From the NCBI RefSeq assembly GCF_026342735.1, contig NZ_JAPEMM010000001.1, positions 62,001-126,000 of the forward strand: a DNA stretch of 64,000 nt, in the 5' to 3' direction. This document shows, in pieces, positions 1 to 8,694 of this stretch. This stretch comes from Streptomyces sp. NBC_00193. Its GTDB lineage: Bacteria > Actinomycetota > Actinomycetes > Streptomycetales > Streptomycetaceae. Numbering within the stretch: the first letter of the stretch is position 1; each line of letters opens with the position of its first letter. Under the pieces are notes generated by a model. It did no database searches and was not told the DNA's origin. It saw only the letters and a list, made by a program, of their open reading frames with translations. Position numbers and translations under genes: made by a program.

Positions 1-2
1 CG

Positions 3-137
3 CCGACCGCCGCCGCGATCTCCATCTCCGGCCCGGCCGGCCGGGTGACCGAGGCCGTGGCCGAGTCCTTCGTGCCGATCCTCCAGGGCGTCGCGGCCGA
101 GCTGTCGGTGGCCCTGCAGAGCCAGAACCCGGCGTAG
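3..137 (+). CDS. IclR-family transcriptional regulator, C-terminal end (partial)
   Basis: Only the last 44 residues are in the window; the frame is open from base 3 to a TAG at 135-137. The tail contains AISISGPAGRVTEA followed by an amphipathic helix, which matches the end of the effector-binding domain of IclR-family regulators. In Streptomyces coelicolor the IclR protein AllR controls purine and allantoin catabolism, and its gene lies near a malate synthase gene; here aceB lies 6.6 kb away and the uricase region follows. AllR is therefore a reasonable candidate, but this is inferred from context: the DNA-binding domain is outside the window. Confidence 0.65.
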   Translation, partial: PTAAAISISGPAGRVTEAVAESFVPILQGVAAELSVALQSQNPA

Positions 138-152
138 GCGACCCGCGTACGC

Positions 153-197
153 GAAAGGCCCCGGCCGCCCCCTCGAAGGGGGTGACCGGGGCCTTTC
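153..197. terminator. Bidirectional hairpin terminator
   Basis: A perfect 12-bp inverted repeat (GAAAGGCCCCGG at 153-164 and its complement at 186-197) lies between the convergent ends of the IclR gene and the ABC ATPase gene. It can serve both. Confidence 0.75.
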
Positions 198-206
198 CCG
201 TACGTC

Positions 207-899
207 CTACGGGGCCGGGACGGGCTCCGCGCCCTGGGTCAGACGGCCGTCCGTCATCAACGCCGTGGCGTCCATCCGCTCCAGGTGCGCGTGGTCGTGG
301 GTGACCAGCACGGTGGCGGTGGAGCGCTCGCGGGTGAGGGTGACCAGCAGGTCCAGTACCGCGGCGCCGCGCTCGTGGTCGAGGGCGCTGGTGGGCTCGT
401 CGACCAGCAGCACGGCGGGCTCGTTCATCAGGGCGCGGGCGATGTTGATCCGCTGGCGCTGCCCTCCGGAGAGCTGGTGCGGCCGCTTGTCGGCCTTGTC
501 GGCCAGTCCCACCGCGTCCAGCAGCTCCAGGGCCCGCCGGCGCAGGGTGCGCGCGGGCCGGCCGGAGAGGTGGGCCATCACCTGGAGCTGTTCGGCGGCG
601 GTGAGCGAGGCCAGCAGGTTCGGCTGCTGGAAGACGATCCCGATCTTCTCCCGGCGCAGCGCCGACTTCTCGCCCGCGCCGAGCTGCGAGGTGTCCTGCC
701 CCGCCACGACCACCCGGCCCGCGTCGGGCGTGACGAGGGTGGCGGCGACCGCCAGCAGGCTGGACTTCCCGGAACCGGAGGGGCCGACCACCGCCGTCAG
801 GGTGCCCGCGGGCACCTCCAGGCCGACCGCGTCCAGCGCCGTGAGGCGGCCGTCGCCGTCCGGGTAGGTGAGCGTGACGTCGTGCACGAGCAGGGTCAT
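207..899 (-). CDS. ABC transporter ATP-binding protein (LolD/MacB type)
   Basis: This 230-residue ATPase energises the adjacent FtsX-type permease. Walker A is GPSGSGKSS (around residue 40), the signature is LSGGQRQR, Walker B is LLVDEP and the switch histidine is in LVTHDH. The length and the LSGGQRQRINIARALMN pattern fit the LolD/MacB/SalX group, which handles lipoproteins, peptides or other membrane-embedded substrates. Its ATG overlaps the stop of the permease gene by an ATGA, so the two are translationally coupled. The operon diverges from a histidine kinase/response regulator pair, a usual arrangement for envelope-stress or drug-responsive exporters. The substrate cannot be told from sequence. 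Confidence 0.9.
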   Translation of the reverse strand: MTLLVHDVTLTYPDGDGRLTALDAVGLEVPAGTLTAVVGPSGSGKSSLLAVAATLVTPDAGRVVVAGQDTSQLGAGEKSALRREKIGIVFQQPNLLASLTAAEQLQVMAHLSGRPARTLRRRALELLDAVGLADKADKRPHQLSGGQRQRINIARALMNEPAVLLVDEPTSALDHERGAAVLDLLVTLTRERSTATVLVTHDHAHLERMDATALMTDGRLTQGAEPVPAP

Positions 900-1984
900 C
901 GGGCGCTCCCGAGAGCGGTCAGGGGGTCGACGGCGGTGATCCGCCGGATGGACAGGGCGGCGCCCAGCGCGCCGAGCGCGATCATGACGGCGGCCGGGAC
1001 CAGCACGGTGGCCGCGTCGAGCACGAAGGGCACGTCACCGCCGCTGATCAGCGCTCCGAAGCCGACCGCGAGCGCGGTGCCCGCACCGGTGCCGAGCGCC
1101 AGCATCACCACGGCCTGCCCGAGGGCGTCCTTGAGCAGGTACGGGGTGGAGGCACCCAGTGCCTTCAGCACGGCGATGTCCCCGCTGCGCTGGATGGTCC
1201 ACACGGTGAAGAAGGCTCCTATGACCAGGGCCGAGATGGCGAAGAGGAACCCGCGCATCAGCTGGAGCGAGCCGTTCTCGGAGGTGTAGGAGCCGATCGC
1301 GCTGAGCGCCTCGTCGACGGTCTGCGCCGTGGTGGCGGTGGCCCGGTCGCCGGCCGCCCAGTCGACGCCCTTGCCGTCCAGGGCCACGACGGTGGCGAGG
1401 GTGTCGATGGAGGTGCCGGGGTTCCCGACGCGCTGCCAGTCGTTGAGGTCCATCCAGACGACCGGGGTGTGGCTGTAGGCGGCGGTGCCGGAGACGGCGG
1501 CCACGGTCGTCTCGACCTGGCCGATCCGGAGCTTGGCTCCGGCGGTCAGCCCGCCGAGCTCCTTGGCGGCCTTCTCCGTGAGGACCACCCCGCCCTGGGC
1601 GAGCCCGCTCCCCCGGGGTGCGAGGGGGCCCGCCGGATCCACGCCGAAGACGGACACGGCCGCCGTGCGCTCACCCGAGACGACGTTGGTGGTGCGGATG
1701 CCCAGCGGCTGCGCCGAGGTCACCCCGGGCTGCTCCCGCCAGGCCAGCCAGGCCTTCTCGGGCACCTGGGAGTTGGTGAAGGAGACCTTCTGGTCCCCGG
1801 CGGGCGCGGCGAACGCGAGGCGGGTGGTGGCGGGCAGGCCGGTGATGGCCGAGATGTTTTCCCGGGCCAGGCCCGCGGTGAGCCCGGACAACAGGCCGAC
1901 CAGCAGCGTGATCAGCAGTACGACCGAGCCCATCAGGGCGAAGCGGCCCTTCGCGAACCGTAGATCTCTCCATGCGACGAACAT
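896..1984 (-). CDS. ABC transporter permease (FtsX family)
   Basis: A 362-residue membrane protein with one N-terminal membrane segment (ALMGSVVLLITLLVGLLSGL), a long extracytoplasmic domain and three C-terminal segments: the FtsX/MacB permease topology. The chosen start (MFVAWRDLRFAKG) is preceded by AAGGTGGGG; the frame remains open 15 codons further upstream, but that extension has no ribosome site and is basic. It is the first gene of a two-gene operon with the ATPase (ATGA overlap). The promoter must lie in the short gap to the divergent kinase gene (1985-2118). Confidence 0.87.
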   Translation of the reverse strand: MFVAWRDLRFAKGRFALMGSVVLLITLLVGLLSGLTAGLARENISAITGLPATTRLAFAAPAGDQKVSFTNSQVPEKAWLAWREQPGVTSAQPLGIRTTNVVSGERTAAVSVFGVDPAGPLAPRGSGLAQGGVVLTEKAAKELGGLTAGAKLRIGQVETTVAAVSGTAAYSHTPVVWMDLNDWQRVGNPGTSIDTLATVVALDGKGVDWAAGDRATATTAQTVDEALSAIGSYTSENGSLQLMRGFLFAISALVIGAFFTVWTIQRSGDIAVLKALGASTPYLLKDALGQAVVMLALGTGAGTALAVGFGALISGGDVPFVLDAATVLVPAAVMIALGALGAALSIRRITAVDPLTALGSAR

Positions 1985-2118
1985 GTTCCCCACCTTGGTC
2001 TTCCGCGTGGACACAAGGCATCGCGCCACAGTAGAGATCCTCGTATCGAAGGGCGCACCAAGACATCAATCCTTTGGTTGACCGGGGCCACCGGACCCGG
2101 ACTTACGCTGGTCAGGCC

Positions 2119-3354
2119 ATGACTCCTCCCCTCCCGCCCGCCGCGGCCGCCCTCCCCGCGCCCCCCTCGCCCGCCGCCCCGGGCGTCCGCACCCTCACCC
2201 CCGTCTCCCGCGTCCTGCGGCTGTGCCTGCATGCGCTGCTCTTCGGCCTGCTCGCCCTCGCCGCCGGGCGGGCCGTCGCCGACTCCGCGCCGCGGGCCGG
2301 CTGGGTGGTCGCGGCCTGCGCGGTGCTGGCCGCCGTGTACCTCGCGGGCGTACGGACCCCCGCGGTGCACCGCTCGGCGCGCGCCGGGGCGGTGTGGCTG
2401 GCCGGACTGTGCGCGGCCTGGGCCGCGCTGCTGGTGGTCTCCCCCGACGGGCTGTGGATCGCCTTCCCGCTGTACTTCCTGGAGCTGCACCTGCTGCGGC
2501 TGCGCTGGGGCGTGGCCGCCGTCGCGGGGACGGCGGCCGCGGCGATCGGCGGCTTCCTCGCGCACAGCAGCGCGGTGACCCCGGGGGCCTTCCTCGGGCC
2601 GCTGCTGGGCGGCGCCGTGGCGGTGGCGACCGTACTGGGCTACCAGGCGCTGTACCGGGAGAGCGAGCGGCGCCGCGAGCTGATCGAGGAGCTCATCACG
2701 ACCCGGGCCGAGCTCGCGGCGGCCGAGCGGAGCGCCGGGATCCTGGCGGAGCGGGAGCGGCTCGCCCGGGAGATCCACGACACCCTGGCGCAGGGCCTGT
2801 CGTCCATCCAGCTCCTCCTGCGGGCCGCCGAGCGCAGCCTGCCCGAGGGCTCGGCGGCCCTTCCGCACATCGGCCGGGCCCGGGAGGCCGCGCAGGAGAA
2901 CCTCGCCGAGGCGCGTCGCTTCGTACGGGCCCTCACGCCTCCGGACCTGGAACACGGGTCGCTGCCGGCCGCGCTGGAACGCCTGTGCACCGGGGCTCCG
3001 GGCCCCCGGGTCCGCTTCTCCCTGAGCGGCACCCCGCGCCCTCTGCCCACCCCCTACGAGGTGGCGCTGCTGCGGATCGCGCAGTCGGCGCTGGCCAATG
3101 TGGTGCGGCACGCGGAGGCCGGGCGCGCCGAGATCACCCTGACCTTCATGGACTCCTCCGTGACCCTGGACATCGTCGACGACGGCAAGGGCTTCGACCC
3201 CACGTCCGCACCCTCCGGTGACGGCGGCTTCGGACTGCCCGCGATGCGCTCGCGCGCCGAGACCCTCAGCGGCCTGTTCACGGTCGAGTCCGCCCCCGGC
3301 CAGGGCACCGCCGTGGCCGTCACCCTTCCCCTGCCCGCGGAGGCCCTGTCATGA
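2119..3354 (+). CDS. Sensor histidine kinase (NarL/HPK7 type)
   Basis: A 411-residue sensor kinase. About five hydrophobic segments occupy residues 30-180, then a short coiled stretch leads to the HisKA_3 dimerisation box EIHDTLAQGLSSIQLLL (phospho-accepting His near residue 219). The C-terminal HATPase shows an N-box region (IAQSALANVVRHAEAG), DDGKGFD and GGFGLPAM. The start ATG at 2119 opens the MTPPLPP sequence; an in-frame upstream start at 2074 would overlap the divergent promoter and is less likely. The gene overlaps the response regulator by ATGA, and the pair is divergent from the ABC exporter genes, which it probably controls. The signal is unknown. Confidence 0.9.
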   Translation: MTPPLPPAAAALPAPPSPAAPGVRTLTPVSRVLRLCLHALLFGLLALAAGRAVADSAPRAGWVVAACAVLAAVYLAGVRTPAVHRSARAGAVWLAGLCAAWAALLVVSPDGLWIAFPLYFLELHLLRLRWGVAAVAGTAAAAIGGFLAHSSAVTPGAFLGPLLGGAVAVATVLGYQALYRESERRRELIEELITTRAELAAAERSAGILAERERLAREIHDTLAQGLSSIQLLLRAAERSLPEGSAALPHIGRAREAAQENLAEARRFVRALTPPDLEHGSLPAALERLCTGAPGPRVRFSLSGTPRPLPTPYEVALLRIAQSALANVVRHAEAGRAEITLTFMDSSVTLDIVDDGKGFDPTSAPSGDGGFGLPAMRSRAETLSGLFTVESAPGQGTAVAVTLPLPAEALS

Positions 3355-3986
3355 CGATCCGCCTGCTCCTCGCCGACGACCACCCCGTGGTCCGGGCCGG
3401 GCTGCGCGCGGTGCTGGACACGGAGCCGGACTTCGAGGTGGTCGCGGAGGCGGCCACGGCGGAACGGGCGGTGGAGCTGGCCCGCTCCGCCGGGGTCGAC
3501 GTGGTCCTGATGGACCTCCAGTTCGGCCCCGGCGGCGGCATGCACGGCTCGGCGGCCACGGCCCTGATCACGGCCGGGTCCCCGTCCCCCCGGGTGCTGG
3601 TCCTGACCACGTACGACACGGACGCGGACATCCTGGCGGCGGTGGAGGCGGGCGCCTCGGGCTACCTCCTCAAGGACGCCCCGCCGGAGGAACTGGCGGC
3701 GGCGGTCCGCACCGCGGCGGCCGGCCAGTCGGCGCTGGCCCCGGCGGTGGCTCTGCGCCTGATGGACCGCATGCGCACCCCCGCCGAAGCCCTGACCAAG
3801 CGCGAACTGGAGGTCCTCCAGCTGGTCGCGGACGGCCTGTCGAACCAGCAGATCTCCAAGCAGCTCTTCCTCAGCCAGGCCACGGTCAAATCCCACCTGG
3901 TCCACATCTACGCGAAACTCGGCGTCGACTCCCGCACCTCGGCCGTGGCAGCGGCCGCAACCCGCCGCCTGATCCGCACGCCGTGA
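3351..3986 (+). CDS. LuxR/NarL-family response regulator
   Basis: A 211-residue two-domain regulator. The receiver begins LLLADDHPVVRAGL, has the phosphorylatable Asp in VVLMDLQ (near residue 55) and the conserved Lys in YLLKDAPPEE. The C-terminal GerE helix-turn-helix is LTKRELEVLQLVADGLSNQQ followed by LSQATVKSHL. It overlaps the kinase gene by ATGA, so the two form a cognate pair. Its likely target is the divergent ABC operon. Confidence 0.93.
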   Translation: MTIRLLLADDHPVVRAGLRAVLDTEPDFEVVAEAATAERAVELARSAGVDVVLMDLQFGPGGGMHGSAATALITAGSPSPRVLVLTTYDTDADILAAVEAGASGYLLKDAPPEELAAAVRTAAAGQSALAPAVALRLMDRMRTPAEALTKRELEVLQLVADGLSNQQISKQLFLSQATVKSHLVHIYAKLGVDSRTSAVAAAATRRLIRTP

Positions 3987-4146
3987 TGCCTCATCAGCCG
4001 TCCGGCGTTTGAGGACCGGGGTCCGGGGCGGAGCCCCGGAAGGGGTCCGGGCGCAGCCCGGGGAACGGGCGAAGGGCGGGTAGGGGACTCCGCCCCGCAG
4101 GGCCCACCCACCCTCACCGGGGGGGACCGGGCGGCCCGATCCCCGG

Positions 4147-5634
4147 CTACGCGACCCAGTACGGCCGGTCCACCGCCGAAGGCAGGGGGACGCCCCCGTG
4201 GAAGGCCTCCGCGAGTCTGCGTACGCCCTCGTCCAGCTGGTCCTCCGCCAGCGTGTACGGGATCCGCAGCCGGTGCTCGAAGGTCCCGGGGTCCACCCCG
4301 AACCGCGCGCCGCGCCCGATGTTGACCCCGGCCGCCGCCGCCCGGTCCGCCAGCGCGGAGCTGACCGGCTCCCCCAGGTCCACCCAGAGCGAGAGCCCGC
4401 CCGGCGGCACCTGCCAGGACCACTCCGGCGTGTGCCGCTCCAGCGAGGCGATCAGCGCCGCCCGCTGCCCGCGCAGCCGCTCCAGCCGGGCGGGCAGCGT
4501 CCGCTCCAGCCCCTCCAGCAGCGGGAGCGCCACCAGCTGGTCCAGGACCGAGCCGGTCATGTCGGCCGCCACCCGTACCGCCGTCAGCTCCGTGATCATC
4601 TTGGCGGTGGCCCGGATCCAGCCGACCCGCAGCCCGCCCCAGTGCGTCTTGCTCAGCGAGCCGATGGTCACCACGTGATCGGCTCCGCCCTTCGGCGCGA
4701 GCGAGGCCAGCGGGGCGGGCGCCGGCACGTCGAGCGCGATGTCGGCGATGGTCTCGTCGACCACCAGCCAGGTCCCGGTCCGCCGGGTCGCCGCCAGCAG
4801 CCGCAGCCTCTGCTCCTCCGGCATCAGCGCGCCCGTCGGGTTGTGGAAGTCGGGGATCACGTAGGCGAGCCTCGGCACCGTCTGGCGCAGCGCCGACTCG
4901 GCGATCTCCAGGTCCCAGCCCGCGTCGGAGACGGCGATCGACCCGGTGCGCAGCCGTGCGTGGCGCAGGGCGTCCAGGGCGTTGGCGTAGGTCGGGTTCT
5001 CGGTCATCACCCGGTCCCCGGGCCCGCACAGCATGCTCGTCACCAGGGCGAACGCCTGCTGCGCGCCCGCCGTGACGAGGATCTGCTCCGGGCGGGTCGC
5101 CAGTCCCCGCCGGGTGAACCGCTCCGCGATGGCGGTCCGCAGGTCGGGCAGCCCGAAGGGGTGGTAGCCGGGGTGGCGGGCGAAGGCCGGGAGCCTGGGC
5201 GCGGCCCAGGCCACGGCCTCGGTGAGGCTGTCCTCGGGGGCGCCCATGGCGGCGATGGCGAGGTCGATGCCGGGGTCGCCGTCGGCGTGGTAGCCGCCGG
5301 CGCCGACGATGGCGTGCGCGCCGACCGGGCGGTGGCCTTCGGGGAGCTCGGTCCAGGTTCCGGAACCGCGGCGGCTGCGGACGTAGCCGCTCTCGCGCAG
5401 CAGGTCGTAGGCGCCGGTGACGGTGGCCCGGCTGGCGCCGACCGCCTCGGCGAGCTCGCGTTCGGCGGGCAGGCGCACGTGCAGGGCGATCCGGCCGTCG
5501 AGGATCAGGGTGCGGACGGCGTCGGCCAGGGCCCGGTAGCCGGGGCGGGCCAGTACCTCCGCCGGGAGCAGGGCCGCGAGCTGGCGACTGCCGATCGTTC
5601 TGTCCGCCGTCTGGACCACTCGCCCGTTTGCCAT
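4147..5634 (-). CDS. MocR-type regulator (GntR HTH fused to aminotransferase-like domain)
   Basis: A 495-residue fusion: an N-terminal GntR winged helix (LHVRLPAERELAEAVGASRA, residues about 35-100) and a fold-type I aminotransferase-like domain with the PLP lysine region SLSKTHWGGLRVGWIR. Family members bind PLP and regulate amino-acid, vitamin B6 or transport genes, often divergent ones. The start ATG (MANGRVV) follows GGGGAGGT and was preferred over an in-frame ATG 46 codons upstream, which would translate through the operator-like repeats at 5649-5708. The 160 bp downstream of its stop contain GC-rich inverted repeats and no gene. Confidence 0.88.
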   Translation of the reverse strand: MANGRVVQTADRTIGSRQLAALLPAEVLARPGYRALADAVRTLILDGRIALHVRLPAERELAEAVGASRATVTGAYDLLRESGYVRSRRGSGTWTELPEGHRPVGAHAIVGAGGYHADGDPGIDLAIAAMGAPEDSLTEAVAWAAPRLPAFARHPGYHPFGLPDLRTAIAERFTRRGLATRPEQILVTAGAQQAFALVTSMLCGPGDRVMTENPTYANALDALRHARLRTGSIAVSDAGWDLEIAESALRQTVPRLAYVIPDFHNPTGALMPEEQRLRLLAATRRTGTWLVVDETIADIALDVPAPAPLASLAPKGGADHVVTIGSLSKTHWGGLRVGWIRATAKMITELTAVRVAADMTGSVLDQLVALPLLEGLERTLPARLERLRGQRAALIASLERHTPEWSWQVPPGGLSLWVDLGEPVSSALADRAAAAGVNIGRGARFGVDPGTFEHRLRIPYTLAEDQLDEGVRRLAEAFHGGVPLPSAVDRPYWVA

Positions 5635-5648
5635 GCCAACCTCCCCTG

Positions 5649-5708
5649 ATTGGCTCTGCCAGCCAGGCCAATCCGGGTCCAGACTCGCTGCATTGGCCGC
5701 CGATTGGC
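5649..5708. promoter_or_regulatory. ATTGGC/GCCAAT repeat cluster (putative MocR operator)
   Basis: Four copies of a hexamer lie within 60 bp between the MocR start and the rightward small ORF: ATTGGC at 5649, GCCAAT at 5667, ATTGGC at 5692 and ATTGGC at 5703. The last two are 11 bp apart. Direct repeats about one helical turn apart plus an inverted copy are typical of MocR/PdxR-type sites. Autoregulation is inferred. Confidence 0.45.
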
Positions 5709-5722
5709 AAGGAGATGCCGCC

Positions 5723-5944
5723 ATGTTGACTGGGTTGACCGACCGTGACGAACGAAACCTGCTCGCCGCCACCGAGAACCGGATCGCCGAGCCGCTGCGC
5801 GTGGGGGCCGCGCTGGACGCCGTGCGACGCCTCCTGCGGCGGGAGCGAGAATCGGTGACATGTCACACCACAGCAGCACCTCAGACCAGCAACGGCAGGA
5901 CCGGCGACCCGCGGCGGCAGCCGACGGCTCCGCTCCCCCGGTGA
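5723..5944 (+). CDS. Small hypothetical protein (73 aa)
   Basis: An ATG at 5723 follows AAGGAG with an 8-base spacing, which is why this short frame is listed. The first 40 residues (MLTGLTDRDERNLLAATENR onward) are charged and helical. The tail becomes Arg/Pro-rich where it overlaps the start of the MocA-like gene (from 5860), so translation may serve mainly for coupling. No family was recognised. It lies just right of the putative MocR operators and might be the MocR target. Confidence 0.3.
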   Translation: MLTGLTDRDERNLLAATENRIAEPLRVGAALDAVRRLLRRERESVTCHTTAAPQTSNGRTGDPRRQPTAPLPR

Positions 5945-6522
5945 TCGCCGGCCTGCTCCTCGCCGCCGGCGGCGGCCGGCGCCTGGGCGGCCGCCCGAAG
6001 GCCCTGCTGACCTACCGGGGCCGCCCGCTGGTGGAGAACGCCGTACGGGTCCTGCGCGAGGCGGGCTGCGGCCCGCTGCACGTGGTGCTCGGCGCCTCCG
6101 CGGCCGAGGTGCGCGAGCGCGCCGACCTGAGCGGCTGCGTGGTGACGGACAACCCGGACTGGGCCGAGGGCATGGGCTCCTCCCTGCGGATCGGCCTCGC
6201 CTCGCTGGCCGGTACGGGCGCAAGCGCGGCCCTGGTCTCCCTGGTGGACCAGCCGGGCATCGGCCCGGAGGCGGTGGCCCGGGTCCGGGCCGCCTACCGG
6301 TCCCCCGCGAGCCTGGTCGCGGCGGCCTACGACGGGGAGCGCGGGCATCCGGTGCTGTTCGGGGCGGACCGCTGGCCGGACATCGTGGCGACGGCCACGG
6401 GCGACAAGGGCGCACGGGTGCACCTCTCGGCGCACGCGGACGAGCTCACGCTGGTCGAATGCGGTGACATCGCGGAGGCCTTCGACATCGATACCCCTCC
6501 CGACCTGGCACGACTCGCCTGA
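5860..6522 (+). CDS. MocA-like nucleotidyltransferase (molybdenum cofactor cytidylyltransferase family)
   Basis: A 220-residue GT-A-fold NTP transferase. The nucleotide-binding loop is LLLAAGGGRRLGGRPKALL, a metal-site aspartate lies in LVDQPG, and NPDWAEGMGSSLRIGL is typical of the MobA/MocA group. MocA enzymes add CMP to molybdopterin for xanthine-dehydrogenase-type enzymes, which would suit the purine region 10 kb away, though no xanthine dehydrogenase gene is in the window. The first 27 residues are Ser/Gln/Pro-rich; a GTG at 5941 immediately before the conserved domain is an alternative start. Substrate assignment is by family only. Confidence 0.75.
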   Translation: MSHHSSTSDQQRQDRRPAAAADGSAPPVIAGLLLAAGGGRRLGGRPKALLTYRGRPLVENAVRVLREAGCGPLHVVLGASAAEVRERADLSGCVVTDNPDWAEGMGSSLRIGLASLAGTGASAALVSLVDQPGIGPEAVARVRAAYRSPASLVAAAYDGERGHPVLFGADRWPDIVATATGDKGARVHLSAHADELTLVECGDIAEAFDIDTPPDLARLA

Positions 6523-6603
6523 GCGGGCTGTGACCAAGATGGCACTGAGGGCCACTGACAGCCGTCCGGGAACCGGAATCTGTCGACTCAGAGAATCTCG
6601 ACA

Positions 6604-6635
6604 TCAACAAACCATTGAACTTCCACCATGAGGAA
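6604..6635. promoter_or_regulatory. Composite operator upstream of aceB
   Basis: Two imperfect palindromes are 2 bp apart: TCAACAAACCATTGA (6604-6618, TCAA-N7-TTGA) and TTCCACCATGAGGAA (6621-6635, TTCC-N7-GGAA). The same two motif types recur upstream of the uraD, hyi, catalase and gcl genes, linking aceB to the purine/glyoxylate regulon. The sites lie 150-180 bp before the aceB start. Confidence 0.5.
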
Positions 6636-6783
6636 ATTACTATCCACTGGTCAGAAGCGCCCTGAACCCCAGACGGCGCCCGCGACCGTATCCCGGAACT
6701 CTCCACACCCGACGGCACTGCGTGCCGTCTCGCGCGAGCATTCCCCGCGGCCGCCAGGCACCGCCGCTGAAGGAGTGACAGAT

Positions 6784-8400
6784 ATGTCCGCACCAGCGCC
6801 GTCGCTGGCCATCGTCGACGCCGAGCCCCTGCCCCGGCAGGACGAGGTCCTCACCGACGCGGCTCTCGCCTTCGTCGCTGAGCTCCACCGGCGGTTCGCC
6901 CCCCGCCGCGCCGAGCTCCTCGCCCGCCGCTCCGTGCGCCGCGCCGAGATCGCCCGCACTTCCACGCTCGACTTCCTCCCGGACACCGCACAGGTCCGCG
7001 AGGGCGACTGGAAGGTGGCGCCGGCCCCGGCCGCGCTGAACGACCGCCGTGTGGAGATCACCGGTCCGACGGACCGCAAGATGACCATCAACGCCCTGAA
7101 CTCGGGCGCCAAGGTCTGGCTCGCCGACTTCGAGGACGCCTCGGCTCCCACCTGGGAGAACGTGGTCATCGGCCAGCTCAACCTGATCGACGCCTACGAG
7201 CGCCGCATCGACTTCACCGACGCCCGCACGGGCAAGGCGTACGCCCTCAAGCCCGCCGAGGAGCTCGCCACCGTCGTGATGCGCCCCCGCGGCTGGCACC
7301 TGGAGGAGCGCCACCTGCAGTTCGAGGGCGGCCCGGCCTCCGGCTCCCTGGTCGACTTCGGCCTGTACTTCTTCCACAACGCCAAGCGCCTCATCGCGCT
7401 CGGCAAGGGCCCGTACTTCTACCTGCCGAAGACCGAGTCCCACCTGGAGGCGCGCCTCTGGAACGAGATCTTCGTCTTCGCCCAGGACTACGTCGGCATC
7501 CCGCAGGGCACCGTCCGCGCGACCGTCCTGATCGAGACGATCACGGCCGCGTACGAGATGGACGAGATCCTCTTCGAGCTGCGCGACCACGCGGCGGGCC
7601 TGAACGCCGGCCGCTGGGACTACCTCTTCTCCATCGTCAAGAACTTCCGTGACGGCGGCGAGAAGTTCGTCCTGCCGGACCGCAACGCGGTGACGATGAC
7701 CGCCCCCTTCATGCGGGCGTACACCGAGCTCCTCGTCAAGACCTGCCACAAGCGCGGCGCGCACGCCATCGGCGGCATGGCGGCCTTCATCCCGTCCCGC
7801 AAGGACGCGGAGATCAACAAGGTCGCCTTCGAGAAGGTCAAGGCCGACAAGGACCGCGAGGCCGGCGACGGCTTCGACGGCTCCTGGGTCGCCCACCCCG
7901 ACCTGGTCCCGATCGCGATGGCCTCCTTCGACGCCGTCCTGGGCGAGAAGCCCAACCAGAAGGACCGCCTCCGCGAGGACGTGTCCGTCGCCCCCGGCGA
8001 GCTCATCGCGATCGACTCCCTCGACGCGAAGCCCACGTACGACGGCCTGCGCAACGCCGTCCAGGTCGGCATCCGCTACATCGAGGCGTGGCTGCGCGGC
8101 CTCGGCGCCGTCGGCATCTTCGGCCTGATGGAGGACGCCGCCACCGCCGAGATCTCGCGCTCGCAGATCTGGCAGTGGATCAACGCCGGCGTGGTCTTCG
8201 AGAACGGCAAGCTCGCCACCGCCGACCTCGCCCGCGAGGTCGCGGCCGCCGAACTCGCCGCGATCCGCGCCGAGGTCGGCGAGGAGGCCTTCACCTCCGG
8301 CAAGTGGCAGCAGGCCCACGACCTCCTCCTCCAGGTCTCGCTCGACGCCGACTACGCGGACTTCCTCACCCTCCCCGCGTACGACCAGCTCATCGGCTGA
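6784..8400 (+). CDS. aceB: Malate synthase (isoform A)
   Basis: Condenses glyoxylate with acetyl-CoA to give malate. The 538-residue length equals that of malate synthase A, and the family signatures are visible: LADFEDASAPTWENVVIGQL, VMRPRGWHLEERH, YFYLPKTESHLEARLWNEIF and GTVRATVLIETI, with IGGMAAFIP and GIRYIEAWLRGLGAVGI further on. The start ATG (MSAPAPS) follows GAAGGAGTGACAGAT; the frame is open 52 codons upstream through the operator region, but that part has no coding character. The gene is monocistronic, with an upstream composite operator and a strong terminator. It drains glyoxylate produced by purine breakdown. Confidence 0.96.
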   Translation: MSAPAPSLAIVDAEPLPRQDEVLTDAALAFVAELHRRFAPRRAELLARRSVRRAEIARTSTLDFLPDTAQVREGDWKVAPAPAALNDRRVEITGPTDRKMTINALNSGAKVWLADFEDASAPTWENVVIGQLNLIDAYERRIDFTDARTGKAYALKPAEELATVVMRPRGWHLEERHLQFEGGPASGSLVDFGLYFFHNAKRLIALGKGPYFYLPKTESHLEARLWNEIFVFAQDYVGIPQGTVRATVLIETITAAYEMDEILFELRDHAAGLNAGRWDYLFSIVKNFRDGGEKFVLPDRNAVTMTAPFMRAYTELLVKTCHKRGAHAIGGMAAFIPSRKDAEINKVAFEKVKADKDREAGDGFDGSWVAHPDLVPIAMASFDAVLGEKPNQKDRLREDVSVAPGELIAIDSLDAKPTYDGLRNAVQVGIRYIEAWLRGLGAVGIFGLMEDAATAEISRSQIWQWINAGVVFENGKLATADLAREVAAAELAAIRAEVGEEAFTSGKWQQAHDLLLQVSLDADYADFLTLPAYDQLIG

Positions 8401-8438
8401 CACCCCGCCTTCGGCTGAATCGCACAGCAGCCGAAACC

Positions 8439-8482
8439 ACGACAGCGCCCCCGAAGCCCTCCGGCTCCGGGGGCGCTGTCGT
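8439..8482 (+). terminator. aceB terminator
   Basis: A perfect 15-bp stem (ACGACAGCGCCCCCG at 8439-8453 and its complement at 8468-8482) with a 14-nt loop, 40 bp after the aceB stop. Confidence 0.85.
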
Positions 8483-8541
8483 GCGTCCGACGGGTGGGTC
8501 GACGGGTACGTCCGACAGCCCGGCGCCGAACGACCGATCGG

Positions 8542-8582
8542 TTGTTACTTGTTCGTAACTTACCTGTACCTAGCGGTAACAA
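8542..8582. promoter_or_regulatory. TTGTTAC...GTAACAA inverted repeat before the SGNH hydrolase gene
   Basis: TTGTTAC (8542-8548) is repeated inverted as GTAACAA (8576-8582), with a further GTAAC at 8555. This AT-richer 40-bp patch lies in the promoter region of the secreted hydrolase and is a plausible operator or promoter element. Confidence 0.35.
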
Positions 8583-8694
8583 CGCGCGGGGTGGCACCTT
8601 TCCGATTGCCACCGGCCGGAGGTAACCCCCACTTACCCCGCCATGCGCCGGAGTTGTTCCCGGCATCCGCATGGCCGACCGCAGGAGTTCCGCA

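Noticed and set aside
6640..8403. Long minus-strand open frame opposite aceB (587 codons)
   Set aside because: It is an antisense shadow of a highly biased high-GC gene: composition is Asp/Gly/Val-rich and no family is seen.
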